A stretch of DNA of 64,000 nucleotides. It comes from a bacterium BMS3Bbin05. GTDB taxonomy: Bacteria; Nitrospirota; Thermodesulfovibrionia; Thermodesulfovibrionales; BMS3Bbin05. The stretch covers positions 62,001-126,000 of the forward strand of contig BDTO01000036.1 in NCBI GenBank assembly GCA_002897855.1, written 5' to 3'. The notes below the pieces were generated by a model. It searched no databases and had not been told where the DNA came from. It saw nothing but the letters and a program-made list of their open reading frames with translations. Position numbers and translations under genes: made by a program. Positions 1 to 8,490 of this stretch are shown in pieces. Numbering within the stretch: the stretch's first letter is position 1; each line of letters starts with the position of its first letter.

Positions 1-345
1 AAAGGTATGGGAGCGGATATTGTGGTGGAGTGTACGGGTCTCCCCGGAGTCTGGCAGGAGTCGGTCAATTATGTGAGACGCGGAGGCATTGTTATCCTGT
101 TCGGGGGTTGTGCGGATGGGACCTCGGTAAGATTCGGCACGCATATGATGCATTATGACGAGATAACTCTCATGGGGTCGTTTCATTTTACGCCTTACGA
201 TGTGAAAAATGCATATAGTCTCCTCCGTAACAGGACAATAAATGCCGGACCGCTCATTACGGATGTAATTGCACTGAAAGATATAAAAACCGCCTTTGAA
301 AATCTCAAAAACGGAAAGGGCATCAAATATTCGGTAAGACCGTGA
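1..345 (+). CDS. Zinc-type alcohol dehydrogenase, C-terminal part (5' end outside window)
   Basis: Only the last ~114 residues are present and the frame is open to the first base. What remains is the end of an MDR-family NAD(P)-binding domain: an ADIVVECTG strand, a GGIVILFGG strand-turn, and a C-terminal stretch ending in a lysine-rich tail typical of sorbitol/threonine dehydrogenase relatives. The zinc sites would lie upstream and cannot be checked. It overlaps the next dehydrogenase by 4 nt (GTGA), so the two paralogues are probably translationally coupled. Substrate unknown. Confidence 0.8.
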   Translation, partial: KGMGADIVVECTGLPGVWQESVNYVRRGGIVILFGGCADGTSVRFGTHMMHYDEITLMGSFHFTPYDVKNAYSLLRNRTINAGPLITDVIALKDIKTAFENLKNGKGIKYSVRP

Positions 346-1367
346 AAGTTGCAAAACTTTACAGTTATAACGATATCAGGATAGAAGAACAGCCCATTCC
401 TGAAATCGGGCCGGATGAGGCGCTTGTCAGGACGAGGGCAAGCGGTATCTGCACAGGGGATGTCATGAAGTGGTACATAGAAAAAAAGGCGCCCATGGTG
501 CTTGGCCATGAACCTGCGGGAGAGATAACCGATACAGGCAGGGATGCCGGACATTTTAACATTGGAGACAGGGTCTTCATTCATCACCATGCGCCATGTT
601 TTGTCTGCAATTACTGTAAAAGGGGGGATTATGTCCAGTGTGCTACGTGGAAAAAATCCCGCATAATCCCGGGCGGCATATCGGAATATATACTCGTACC
701 CGGGGGCAATCTAAAAAACGATACACACAAACTGCCCGATCATGTCTCATTTGAAGCCGCAACACTTATCGAACCCACGGCATGTGTTGTCAAGTCCATT
801 AAAAGAGCCGGGATGTGCCCGGGTGACACCGTGCTGGTCATGGGCCTCGGTGTAATGGGGCTTCTTCACGTAATGATTGCAAAGAAATCGGGCGCCGGAA
901 GGATTATCGGCGCCGACCTTGTCGGTTACAGGCTTGAAAAGGCTATTGAAGCAGGAGCTGATAATGTAATAGACATCGGTAAAACAGACCTCTTTAATGC
1001 CTTAAAGGGCTTTACAGATGGCAGGATGGCCCATATTGTTATAGTAGGACCGAACAGCGCCGATGCAATGAAGAAGGGCCTGTCGTGTGTTGCGGCAGGC
1101 GGAACGGTTGTTTTCTTTACGCCGTCCATGCCGGGAGAATCGATAAATATCGATCCTAACCAGTTGTATTTTAATGACATCAGTATAGTCACGAGCTATT
1201 CCTGCGGCCCCACTGATACAGCCGATGCGCTGGAATTAATCGAAAGCGGGGCAATCAGCGCCGACCTGCTCATAACACACCGTTTTTTTATCAATGATAC
1301 GGCAAAGGCATTCGAATTGACTGCACGGGCAAAGGAATCACTGAAAAATATCATAGTCTTTGATTAG
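342..1367 (+). CDS. Zinc-dependent alcohol/polyol dehydrogenase (MDR family)
   Basis: The 341-residue length is normal for the medium-chain dehydrogenase/reductase family. The N-terminal GroES-like domain has the catalytic zinc region (GICTGD, then GHEPAGE). The structural zinc loop has four cysteines in the pattern CxxCxxCx7C (CFVCNYCKRGDYVQC). The Rossmann segment VLVMGLGVMGLLHVM lies near residues 165-180. The start is a GTG that overlaps the stop of the preceding paralogue. Substrate cannot be read from sequence; sorbitol or threonine dehydrogenase-like activity is family inference. The pairing with a second dehydrogenase and a cupin suggests a small catabolic or detoxification operon. 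Confidence 0.88.
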   Translation: MKVAKLYSYNDIRIEEQPIPEIGPDEALVRTRASGICTGDVMKWYIEKKAPMVLGHEPAGEITDTGRDAGHFNIGDRVFIHHHAPCFVCNYCKRGDYVQCATWKKSRIIPGGISEYILVPGGNLKNDTHKLPDHVSFEAATLIEPTACVVKSIKRAGMCPGDTVLVMGLGVMGLLHVMIAKKSGAGRIIGADLVGYRLEKAIEAGADNVIDIGKTDLFNALKGFTDGRMAHIVIVGPNSADAMKKGLSCVAAGGTVVFFTPSMPGESINIDPNQLYFNDISIVTSYSCGPTDTADALELIESGAISADLLITHRFFINDTAKAFELTARAKESLKNIIVFD

Positions 1368-1376
1368 GAGAATTTT

Positions 1377-1832
1377 ATGTCAAAAAAAAATATGCCCTCA
1401 TGCGACTGTAAGCATCGGATAATTTCAAAAAAAGGCCCCGTCGAAAAGAATCATATCTACAGGCATAAAGGTGATTATTCCTGGGCCGGGATAAAAACTG
1501 AATTATACAAACCCGAAGGAAATGACTGGTCATCGATTATAAGGCGGGTACTTATCGGCAGCCATGGAGAGAAGACAGGGTTTCATATCAGATATTTCGA
1601 GATCGAACCCGGGGGCTGCAGCAGTTTCGAAAGACACAGGCATGAACATGCCGTCATTGTAGTCAGAGGCCGGGGGGAAGTAAGGATTGGTCGCAATAAT
1701 TATACAGTGGGATTTCTTGATACGGTTTATATCAAGCCGGATACACCCCACCGGTTAAAGAATCCCTTCAAAGAGCCGTTTGGATTCCTCTGCATAGTAA
1801 ATGCGAAACGTGATGCCCCAATTCCTCTATAA
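1377..1832 (+). CDS. Cupin-domain protein
   Basis: 151 residues. The C-terminal half is a cupin_2 barrel: GGCSSFERHRHEHAVIVVRGRG carries the motif-1 histidines and glutamate, and DTVYIKPDTPHRLKN is motif 2 with its histidine. The first ~55 residues (with two cysteines near the start) are not recognised. An AGGAG Shine-Dalgarno lies 5-6 nt before the ATG and only 9 nt separate it from the dehydrogenase stop, so it is the third gene of that operon. Cupins of this size are metal-binding enzymes or sugar/aromatic-ligand sensors; no specific function is claimed. Confidence 0.8.
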   Translation: MSKKNMPSCDCKHRIISKKGPVEKNHIYRHKGDYSWAGIKTELYKPEGNDWSSIIRRVLIGSHGEKTGFHIRYFEIEPGGCSSFERHRHEHAVIVVRGRGEVRIGRNNYTVGFLDTVYIKPDTPHRLKNPFKEPFGFLCIVNAKRDAPIPL

Positions 1833-1843
1833 ACATGTTATTT

Positions 1844-1991
1844 AGTGTCTGTGTATAAATTCCCATTTTTTTATTTTTTATCATGTCCCGAAAGCGTTTT
1901 CGGGACACCCTAAACTTATTAAAAAGACTGGATTCCGGCTTAAGGACTGCCGGAATGACAGATAAAGAGACTGTCTTTATACACAGACTCT
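1844..1991. repeat. MITE-like repeat family A, copy 1
   Basis: 148 bp with near-perfect 16-bp terminal inverted repeats (left AGTGTCTGTGTATAAA, right TTTATACACAGACTCT), flanked by direct ATTT on both sides. Inside are two hairpins: GTCCCGAAA/TTTCGGGAC and ATTCCGGC/GCCGGAAT. It starts 11 nt after the cupin stop codon. No coding capacity. Confidence 0.85.
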
Positions 1992-1995
1992 ATTT

Positions 1996-2140
1996 AGAGT
2001 CTGTGTATAAATTGTTGTTTTTTTATTCCTGTCATGCCCCGAAAGCATTCGGGACATCCGGAACTTATTGAAAAGAATAGATTCCGGCTTAAGGACTGCC
2101 GGAATGACAGATAGAGAGACTGACTTTATACACAGACTCT
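1996..2140. repeat. MITE-like repeat family A, copy 2
   Basis: 145 bp, TIRs AGAGTCTGTGTATAAA / TTTATACACAGACTCT (the right copy is perfect). Separated from copy 1 by only ATTT, so the two are in tandem. The same two internal hairpins are present with small changes. Confidence 0.87.
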
Positions 2141-2701
2141 GTTTAGTCAAAAAAGATGAACTCGTAAAAAGCCCCCGGTTATCATGCTGAGCGGGATAAC
2201 CCATAATCGGGGATTGAGGGTTGGGGACCAGGGATTGGTTTATGCTCATCAATTAACAAAATCCTTTTACCAACCCCTAAAACCTAATCCCTGCTTCTAA
2301 CCCCTATGCCATTCATCATTAGCTGACAGGTGGAGTCAAGGAGAAATTCTTCACGGAGACTGTCCTGAGCGGAAGACGAGATTCTTCACTTTGTTCAGAA
2401 TAACAATAGTCGAAGGGTTCAGAACGACAATACAACAATTTTTTATCGTTTTTATGAACTTGTCAAAAAAAGTTGTGAGTTTTTTACAAAAAATATTAAT
2501 ATATAAAGTTGAGGCTCTCACAAAAAATCTAAAATTACCGCAGAGAAGACCGGGAGCGCCAGGTTAACAGATAAAAAATAAGCGGGCAAGCGGGTAAAAA
2601 GAGTTTTTCTCTGCGGGCTTTGCGGTCACGGCGGTGGAAAAAACTTTTTTACGACTTTGTCAAAGTTGAATTCAAAAAATATGAAGGGGCGATTCGATTA
2701 A
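2141..2701. other. Non-coding stretch with degenerate repeat sequence
   Basis: No gene was found here. From 2155 to 2464 there may be a decayed inverted-repeat element: GATGAACTCGTAAAAA at 2155-2170 matches the complement of 2449-2464 at 11 of 16 positions. Between them lie shorter mirrored words (GGGATTGAGGGTTGGGG against CCAACCCCTAAAACC). The last ~200 bp are A-rich and lead into resB. No convincing promoter was identified. Confidence 0.45.
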
Positions 2702-4132
2702 ATGGATAATTCTAAAGCATCGAAGAAAACTATCATTGACAGGATATGGGATTTTTTTGCATCTATAAAACTGGCGGCCGTCATATTCAGTCTTATAGCG
2801 CTCTCATCAATTATTGGTACTATTATAGAACAGGGGGGAGAGGCTGAGAAGAATCTCCAGGTACTAACAAAATTATTCGGAGCGAGTTTGGCTCCATCCA
2901 TATACAGAATCTCGGAATCGCTGGGCTTTATGGACATGTACCATTCGTGGTGGTTTATGTTTTTTCTGGTAATGTTTACCGCAAATCTTGTTATATGTTC
3001 TATTGAGAGACTTCCAAACAGGCTTAAGGCGGTAAGACAACCCTTAAAACCTCTCCCCCTTGAAAAATTCGGATCCTATGCAATAAAGAATGAGATTAGA
3101 ATCAAGACTGAACCTTCAGGATTAAAAGATTCTCTTCGAAACGCCATAAAGCAAATAGGATTCAATGCCCGGGAAGTATCAGAAAATGGAACTACTCAAT
3201 TCTACTCCCAAAAAGGCGCTTTTGGCCGACTCGGAGTTTACGCTACACATCTTAGTATTATTTTAATTCTTTTAGGCGCCGTAATAGGCGTATTCTTCGG
3301 ATTCAATGGTTTTCTTAACCTCCCCGAGGGATATACTTCCGAAGTGGCATATTCCAGAAAAGGCGGAACGGCCCATCCCCTTGGTTTCTCCATTAAATGC
3401 ATCGATTTCGATGTTGAGTATTACAAAGACAAGGATATGCCGAAGGACTATAAAAGCTGGCTTGAAGTTATAAAAGACGGCCGTATCGTCAAAAAACAGA
3501 TGATCGAGGTCAACAGTCCTCTGAGATATGGAGGATATACCTTCTATCAGTCGAGTTATGGTATGATGCCCAATCCACAGGGGGTATTTATTCTGAAAGC
3601 TATCTCAAAATCGGGTAAAGAAAAAATAGTCAATACCGGCCTTAATGGAACATTTACAATCCCGGGAACTAAAATAAAAGGGGAAATTACCGACTTCAGC
3701 CCTGCCCTGGCTTTCAGGAAAGACGGATCAACATTCACTTATAACCAGATGATGACAAACCCCGCAATCAAGATATCTTTTACCAATAGCGGGAAGAAAC
3801 TCTATTCCGGGTGGCTGTTGAAAAGGTATCCCCAGACATGGGACCTGCCCGAAGGCAACAGGGTTGAGTTTATTGATTACTGGGGAGCACAGTATACCGG
3901 CCTGCAGGTCAGGAAGGACCCGGGTGTATGGCTGGTTTACCTTGGTTGCCTTATTATGTCGGCAGGCCTCTACAGCGCTTTCTTCGTAAGCCATAAAAAG
4001 ATATGGGTGGCATTGCTTCCTGACGGGAAAAAAGGATCAAAAATACTTATCGCTGCAACCGTAAACAAGAACAGACTTTCGTTTGAAAGAAATATCGATA
4101 AACTCACATCCATCTTAACAAAACAGGCCTAA
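2702..4132 (+). CDS. resB: Cytochrome c biogenesis protein ResB
   Basis: 476 residues. ResB works with CcsA/ResC to carry heme across the membrane and attach it to apocytochromes c (system II). Visible features: a first membrane segment near residues 18-40 (LAAVIFSLIALSSIIGTIIE, the typical ResB entry with its GTIIEQ), a second around 80-100, a third near 180-205, a large extracytoplasmic domain with the conserved GYTFYQSSYG segment, and a last segment near 400-425. ccsA follows after 10 nt. The start ATG has only a weak, distant AGGGG. Confidence 0.93.
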   Translation: MDNSKASKKTIIDRIWDFFASIKLAAVIFSLIALSSIIGTIIEQGGEAEKNLQVLTKLFGASLAPSIYRISESLGFMDMYHSWWFMFFLVMFTANLVICSIERLPNRLKAVRQPLKPLPLEKFGSYAIKNEIRIKTEPSGLKDSLRNAIKQIGFNAREVSENGTTQFYSQKGAFGRLGVYATHLSIILILLGAVIGVFFGFNGFLNLPEGYTSEVAYSRKGGTAHPLGFSIKCIDFDVEYYKDKDMPKDYKSWLEVIKDGRIVKKQMIEVNSPLRYGGYTFYQSSYGMMPNPQGVFILKAISKSGKEKIVNTGLNGTFTIPGTKIKGEITDFSPALAFRKDGSTFTYNQMMTNPAIKISFTNSGKKLYSGWLLKRYPQTWDLPEGNRVEFIDYWGAQYTGLQVRKDPGVWLVYLGCLIMSAGLYSAFFVSHKKIWVALLPDGKKGSKILIAATVNKNRLSFERNIDKLTSILTKQA

Positions 4133-4142
4133 GGAGGACTTT

Positions 4143-5225
4143 ATGGGAAGTTCCGAATTCTATGGTATCGCAACGTTGGGCTACATAACAGCCATGATAG
4201 TATACATAACCTATCTTGTCGTTAAAATTGAAGGGATAGGAAAGTTTGCCACGTCGATAACAGTACTCAGTTTTGTCTCGCAGACTATTGCATTTATGCT
4301 TCGCTGGGTTGAGGCAGTACAGGCCGGTTCAAGGAGCCTGTGGCGCCCTCCCATCTCAGACCTTTATGAATCAATTATATTCTTTGTCTGGTGCCTCATC
4401 CTTGGTTATCTGATTATAGAATTCAAATATAAAAACCGTTCTCTCGGAGCCTTTGTAACTCCCATTGCCGGACTTGCTCTTGCATTTATAGAGATGTCGG
4501 GCATGTCAAAGAGTATCGAACCTCTTGTGCCCGCCCTTCAGAGTAACTGGCTGCTCGCCCATGTTACTATGAGTTTTGTTGCTTATTCCACTTTTGCGCT
4601 TTCATTTGCAACCGGTTTGATGTATTTAATAGTCAACACCGGGAAAAAGACCGAACCCGCATACATATTCTGGACTGTTACATTGTCTATTTTAGTTGTT
4701 TTGCTCGTAGCGATGGGCATTGATTTCTTAAGCTTCAGGGTGATGGCATCTTCCCAGCAGGAATTCATTAAAAGTTATCTGCTCAAGGCTTCTTTTGCAA
4801 ATCCATCGACGGGTATAGCAGTTCTGAGCTGGGTTATAGCAATAGGATTTACTCTAATAGTATGGAATTACGGCTATGCATTGAAAAAAATCCTTCTCTC
4901 CTTCAATCTCACTCCCGGCATACTTGATGAAATAACTTACAAGGCCATTGCCATAGGCTTTCCTGTTTTTACACTTGGCGGATTGATATTCGGCGCCATC
5001 TGGGCCGATCAGGCATGGGGAGTTTACTGGAGCTGGGACCCGAAAGAAACGTGGACACTCATCACATGGTTCTGTTATGCATTTTATCTTCATGCGAGAT
5101 TTATGAGAGGATGGAGGGGTAACAAGGTCGCGATTGCAGCCGTGCTTGGTTTCGTTGCTGTAATATTTACCTATCTTGGCGTCAATCTTCTTTTATCGGG
5201 CCTTCACAGTTATGGAGAAATGTAG
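4143..5225 (+). CDS. ccsA: Cytochrome c biogenesis protein CcsA/ResC (CcsB type)
   Basis: 360 residues with about eight hydrophobic segments. The tryptophan-rich heme-handling signature WGVYWSWDPKETW lies near residue 295, followed by the conserved ITWFCYAFYLHAR histidine region. An AGGAGG lies just before the ATG. Together with resB this is a complete system II heme lyase, so the organism exports c-type cytochromes. The next gene, whose sensor domain has a CxxCH motif, starts 6 nt downstream, which links this pair to heme sensing. Confidence 0.94.
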   Translation: MGSSEFYGIATLGYITAMIVYITYLVVKIEGIGKFATSITVLSFVSQTIAFMLRWVEAVQAGSRSLWRPPISDLYESIIFFVWCLILGYLIIEFKYKNRSLGAFVTPIAGLALAFIEMSGMSKSIEPLVPALQSNWLLAHVTMSFVAYSTFALSFATGLMYLIVNTGKKTEPAYIFWTVTLSILVVLLVAMGIDFLSFRVMASSQQEFIKSYLLKASFANPSTGIAVLSWVIAIGFTLIVWNYGYALKKILLSFNLTPGILDEITYKAIAIGFPVFTLGGLIFGAIWADQAWGVYWSWDPKETWTLITWFCYAFYLHARFMRGWRGNKVAIAAVLGFVAVIFTYLGVNLLLSGLHSYGEM

Positions 5226-5231
5226 CAGTAA

Positions 5232-6701
5232 ATGTTCCCTTTAAGCCTTAAATGGAAATATATCCTTGGGACTACAACTATCACTCTCCTGATCCTCGGT
5301 CTATTTTCGTGGCAAAATCTCAAGATACAGGAAGGTCAGATAACATCTGATGACCGTGAGCGCGTAAAACTTATATCGCAAATAATAAAAAACGGTCTCA
5401 TTACCATGATGCTGGAGGGCAGAGGCCGTGAATTCCGGATGTTCCTTCGTACTCTTATAGCAAAAGATATTGAAGAAGTCAGGATATTCAATCTTGACGG
5501 AAAAATAATAAGTTCATCCATTACATCAGAAATAGGGGAAAAAATATACAAGGAGGACATGGATAAGTTTCATTCACAATCATCACCGGAAGTATTTACT
5601 CATTACAAGAGAGGCAGGATTTTTTACTCAATGGTTGTACCTATTTATAACGAGCCTGCGTGCCGGAAATGCCACCATGATAATTCAAGATACCGGGGGA
5701 TTTTAGATGTCGAGATATCAATGGAGAGGATTAAAAAAAGAATAACAAGCTTCAGGTATCAGATGGTTGTTTTTTCACTGTTAACGTTAATTATGTTATC
5801 CCTCTGCCTGACTCTTTTAACCAGGTATCTCATTAATAAACCCATCAGGGGAATAATTGAAACAATGAAAAAGGCGGAAGACGGCGACCTGTCGGCCAGA
5901 TTTGTTACTCGGAGAAAGGACGAAATAGGAAAATTATCAACCAGTCTTAATTCAATGTTGAGTGAGCTCGACTTTGCCAGAAGAGAGATTATCGATCTTC
6001 ACAACAGGGAATATCAGCGCATAGAGAAGATGGCATCCGTAGGCGAGCTTGCTTCTGCGATAGCACATGAAATAAAGAACCCGCTTGCCGGTATAAGTGG
6101 TGCAATACAGGTCTTTGCCGAAGATGTGCCGGATGACGACCCCCGAAAAGAGATCATTGGTGATATAATTAACGAGATTGAAAGACTTGACAAGACAGTC
6201 AGAAACCTTTTAAGTTTTGCAAGGCCTGTTGTTCCGAATCCGCTTTTGACTGATGTCAGATCAATGGTGGAGAGACTTGTCAATGTTATATCGAATAAGG
6301 CTGAAAATCAGAAGGTAGATATAAATATAATAATAAATTCCGATATTGGAAATGCTTATCTTGACCCGGAGCAGTTTCAGCAGGTATTTCTCAATATTGC
6401 AATAAATGCCCTTCATTCGATGCCGCATGGGGGATCACTTGATATTGTGGTAAGCAAAGACGACAACATAATCGAATTTTCGTTTAATGATACAGGTATC
6501 GGTATTTCCGGGGAAGAGATGGATAAACTCTTCAAACCATTCTATACAACAAGAAGCTCAGGCACGGGTCTCGGCCTTGCAATCTGTAAAAATATAGTCG
6601 AGCAGCATGGCGGAACTATTTATGTATCCAGCCGGCCGGAATTCGGCAGTTCTTTTAAGATAAAGATACCTATCAGGGAGCAGGATAATGGGCAGCTCTA
6701 A
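5232..6701 (+). CDS. Membrane sensor histidine kinase with extracytoplasmic CxxCH motif
   Basis: 489 residues: a membrane segment at about 8-26, an extracytoplasmic sensor domain, a second membrane segment near 180-200, HAMP, HisKA with the phospho-accepting His in ELASAIAHEIKNP (~residue 278), and HATPase_c with N box, DTGIGI and GTGLGLA. The sensor domain contains PACRKCHH (C144, C147, H148), the covalent heme c attachment motif, placed on the correct side of the membrane. Heme attachment is inferred. The genes next door supply the attachment machinery. It overlaps the downstream response regulator by 14 nt, so they form a pair. Confidence 0.9.
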   Translation: MFPLSLKWKYILGTTTITLLILGLFSWQNLKIQEGQITSDDRERVKLISQIIKNGLITMMLEGRGREFRMFLRTLIAKDIEEVRIFNLDGKIISSSITSEIGEKIYKEDMDKFHSQSSPEVFTHYKRGRIFYSMVVPIYNEPACRKCHHDNSRYRGILDVEISMERIKKRITSFRYQMVVFSLLTLIMLSLCLTLLTRYLINKPIRGIIETMKKAEDGDLSARFVTRRKDEIGKLSTSLNSMLSELDFARREIIDLHNREYQRIEKMASVGELASAIAHEIKNPLAGISGAIQVFAEDVPDDDPRKEIIGDIINEIERLDKTVRNLLSFARPVVPNPLLTDVRSMVERLVNVISNKAENQKVDINIIINSDIGNAYLDPEQFQQVFLNIAINALHSMPHGGSLDIVVSKDDNIIEFSFNDTGIGISGEEMDKLFKPFYTTRSSGTGLGLAICKNIVEQHGGTIYVSSRPEFGSSFKIKIPIREQDNGQL

Positions 6702-8073
6702 GATATTGTTAGTCGACGATGAAAAATTACTGAGATGGTCGCTGAAACAGCATTTCACCAAGTCAGGTTATACAGTAATTGAAGCGGAAACCGGGGCTGA
6801 AGCCGTAAGCAAGCATGAAGAGGAACTCGCCGATGTGATACTTCTTGATATACACCTGCCGGATATGTCCGGTATCCGTGTGCTTGAGCAGATAATTGAA
6901 AAGGACCCCAAGGCTATAGTAATCATGATCACGGCATTTGGTGACATTCAGACCGCAGTCAAAACGATAAAGCTTGGAGCATATGATTTTGTTGAGAAGC
7001 CTTTTAACATGGAGAAACTTGATATTCTTCTTAAAAAGGCATCTGAAATGATCTCCCTGAGAAACGAGGTAAGAACATTCAAGCAAACCATCGAGGGCAG
7101 ATATGGATTTGACAAAATAATCGGACAATCGGACATAATGCTCAAGGTTTTTGACATAATCATGAAGATATCAAAGAGCAAGTCAACCACTGTCCTTCTG
7201 CAGGGGGAGAGCGGTACAGGTAAAGACCTTGTCGCGAAAGTGATTCATTATCAAAGTTCAAGAACAGACAAGCCATTTTTAGAAATCAACTGCACCGCAT
7301 TACCTGAAACATTAATAGAAAGTGAGCTGTTTGGTTATGAGAAAGGTGCCTTTACGGATGCAAAGGGATTGAAGAAAGGACTCTTTGAGCTTGCCGACGA
7401 GGGGACCATTTTTCTTGACGAAATCGGTGATATGAAGCCGTCCACGCAGGCCAAGCTCCTGAAAGTTCTGGAAAATAAATCATTCAAACGTATCGGGGGA
7501 ACAAAGGACATTAAGGTAGATATAAGGATAATAGCGGCGACTAACAAAATTCTCGATAATGAAGTAAAACAGGGCAATTTCAGGGAAGACCTGTATTACA
7601 GATTAAAGGTAATCCCGCTCTTTCTTCCTCCATTGAGAGATAAACCCTCTGATATTCCACTGCTGGCCAAGTATTTTATTAATGAATTCAACATGGAGTT
7701 CAAAAAAAACGTTAAGGGTTTGGCTAAAGAGACTGAACGCTGTTTTATGCAATACCACTGGCCCGGGAATGTGAGAGAGTTGAAAAATGTTATAGAAAGG
7801 GCGATGATACTTGAAAACGAAGAATATATTCTCAATAAACATCTACCGCCGGAAATGACCGATCCATACCGGATACCTGTGAAAAATGCCGGTAATACCG
7901 TCATAAGGATACCTCCGGGTGGTATTGATATAGAGCAGGTCGAGATGGAATTGATAAAACAGGCACTGGAAATAACAAACGGTAATCAGACTCGCGCTGC
8001 AAAGAAACTCAACCTGACCAGGGATGCCCTGAGGTACAGGATGCAGAAATTTAACCTTATACCGCATAAGTAG
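6688..8073 (+). CDS. NtrC-family sigma54-dependent response regulator
   Basis: 461 residues: receiver domain with phospho-Asp in LLDIHLPDM (~residue 55), AAA+ domain with Walker A GESGTGKD and Walker B FLDEIGD, and a C-terminal Fis-type helix-turn-helix (NQTRAAKKLNLTRDALRYR). The loop that contacts sigma54 reads GAFTDA instead of GAFTGA; the substitution leaves the key threonine. Partner of the upstream kinase, by a 14-nt overlap and a good AGGGAG/GGA ribosome site. The cognate sigma factor gene rpoN lies at 57442. Target promoters unknown. Confidence 0.93.
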   Translation: MGSSKILLVDDEKLLRWSLKQHFTKSGYTVIEAETGAEAVSKHEEELADVILLDIHLPDMSGIRVLEQIIEKDPKAIVIMITAFGDIQTAVKTIKLGAYDFVEKPFNMEKLDILLKKASEMISLRNEVRTFKQTIEGRYGFDKIIGQSDIMLKVFDIIMKISKSKSTTVLLQGESGTGKDLVAKVIHYQSSRTDKPFLEINCTALPETLIESELFGYEKGAFTDAKGLKKGLFELADEGTIFLDEIGDMKPSTQAKLLKVLENKSFKRIGGTKDIKVDIRIIAATNKILDNEVKQGNFREDLYYRLKVIPLFLPPLRDKPSDIPLLAKYFINEFNMEFKKNVKGLAKETERCFMQYHWPGNVRELKNVIERAMILENEEYILNKHLPPEMTDPYRIPVKNAGNTVIRIPPGGIDIEQVEMELIKQALEITNGNQTRAAKKLNLTRDALRYRMQKFNLIPHK

Positions 8074-8098
8074 TATATTTCAAAGGAGAAATTATAAT

Positions 8099-8458
8099 AT
8101 GAAAGTTCTTGTAATTGACGATGAGAAACTTGTCAGATGGTTTCTTGAGAGGGCTCTCAGAAAATGGAATCACAATGTTACCTCCGCTTCAGATGGCAAT
8201 AAAGCTATTGACCTACTCAAATCTAATTCTTATGACATTGTATTTACAGACCTCAAGATGCCGGCCGCGGATGGCTCATCTGTTATAGAATATTTAAATG
8301 GAATGGCCAATACACCGAGCATCATTGTCTGTTCAGCTTATATTACCCCGGAGATGGAAGATGATTTTCGGAACAGGGGGCTTTTGGCGTTAAAAAAACC
8401 CTTCAAGCTTGAAGAACTCGAAGATATCATGAAAAAGATCACTACACTAAACATTTAA
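8099..8458 (+). CDS. Single-domain response regulator (receiver only)
   Basis: 119 residues that make up one receiver domain: acidic pair DDEK at the N-terminus, phospho-Asp in VFTDLKMP (~residue 53), conserved Ser in IVCSAY, and Lys in LKKPFK. No output domain. It starts 25 nt after the NtrC-type gene with a strong AAGGAGA, so it is probably co-transcribed with the heme-type kinase pair and may act as a phosphate sink, a connector or a protein-protein output. Confidence 0.88.
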   Translation: MKVLVIDDEKLVRWFLERALRKWNHNVTSASDGNKAIDLLKSNSYDIVFTDLKMPAADGSSVIEYLNGMANTPSIIVCSAYITPEMEDDFRNRGLLALKKPFKLEELEDIMKKITTLNI

Positions 8459-8490
8459 CCGTTTTTCAGGTACGATTTAATTCTGAATAT

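Noticed and set aside
1844..2140. Tandem repeats as a CRISPR array or small gene
   Set aside because: The units are ~145-bp elements with inverted ends and only a 4-bp spacer; the frames inside them are stop-poor by chance.
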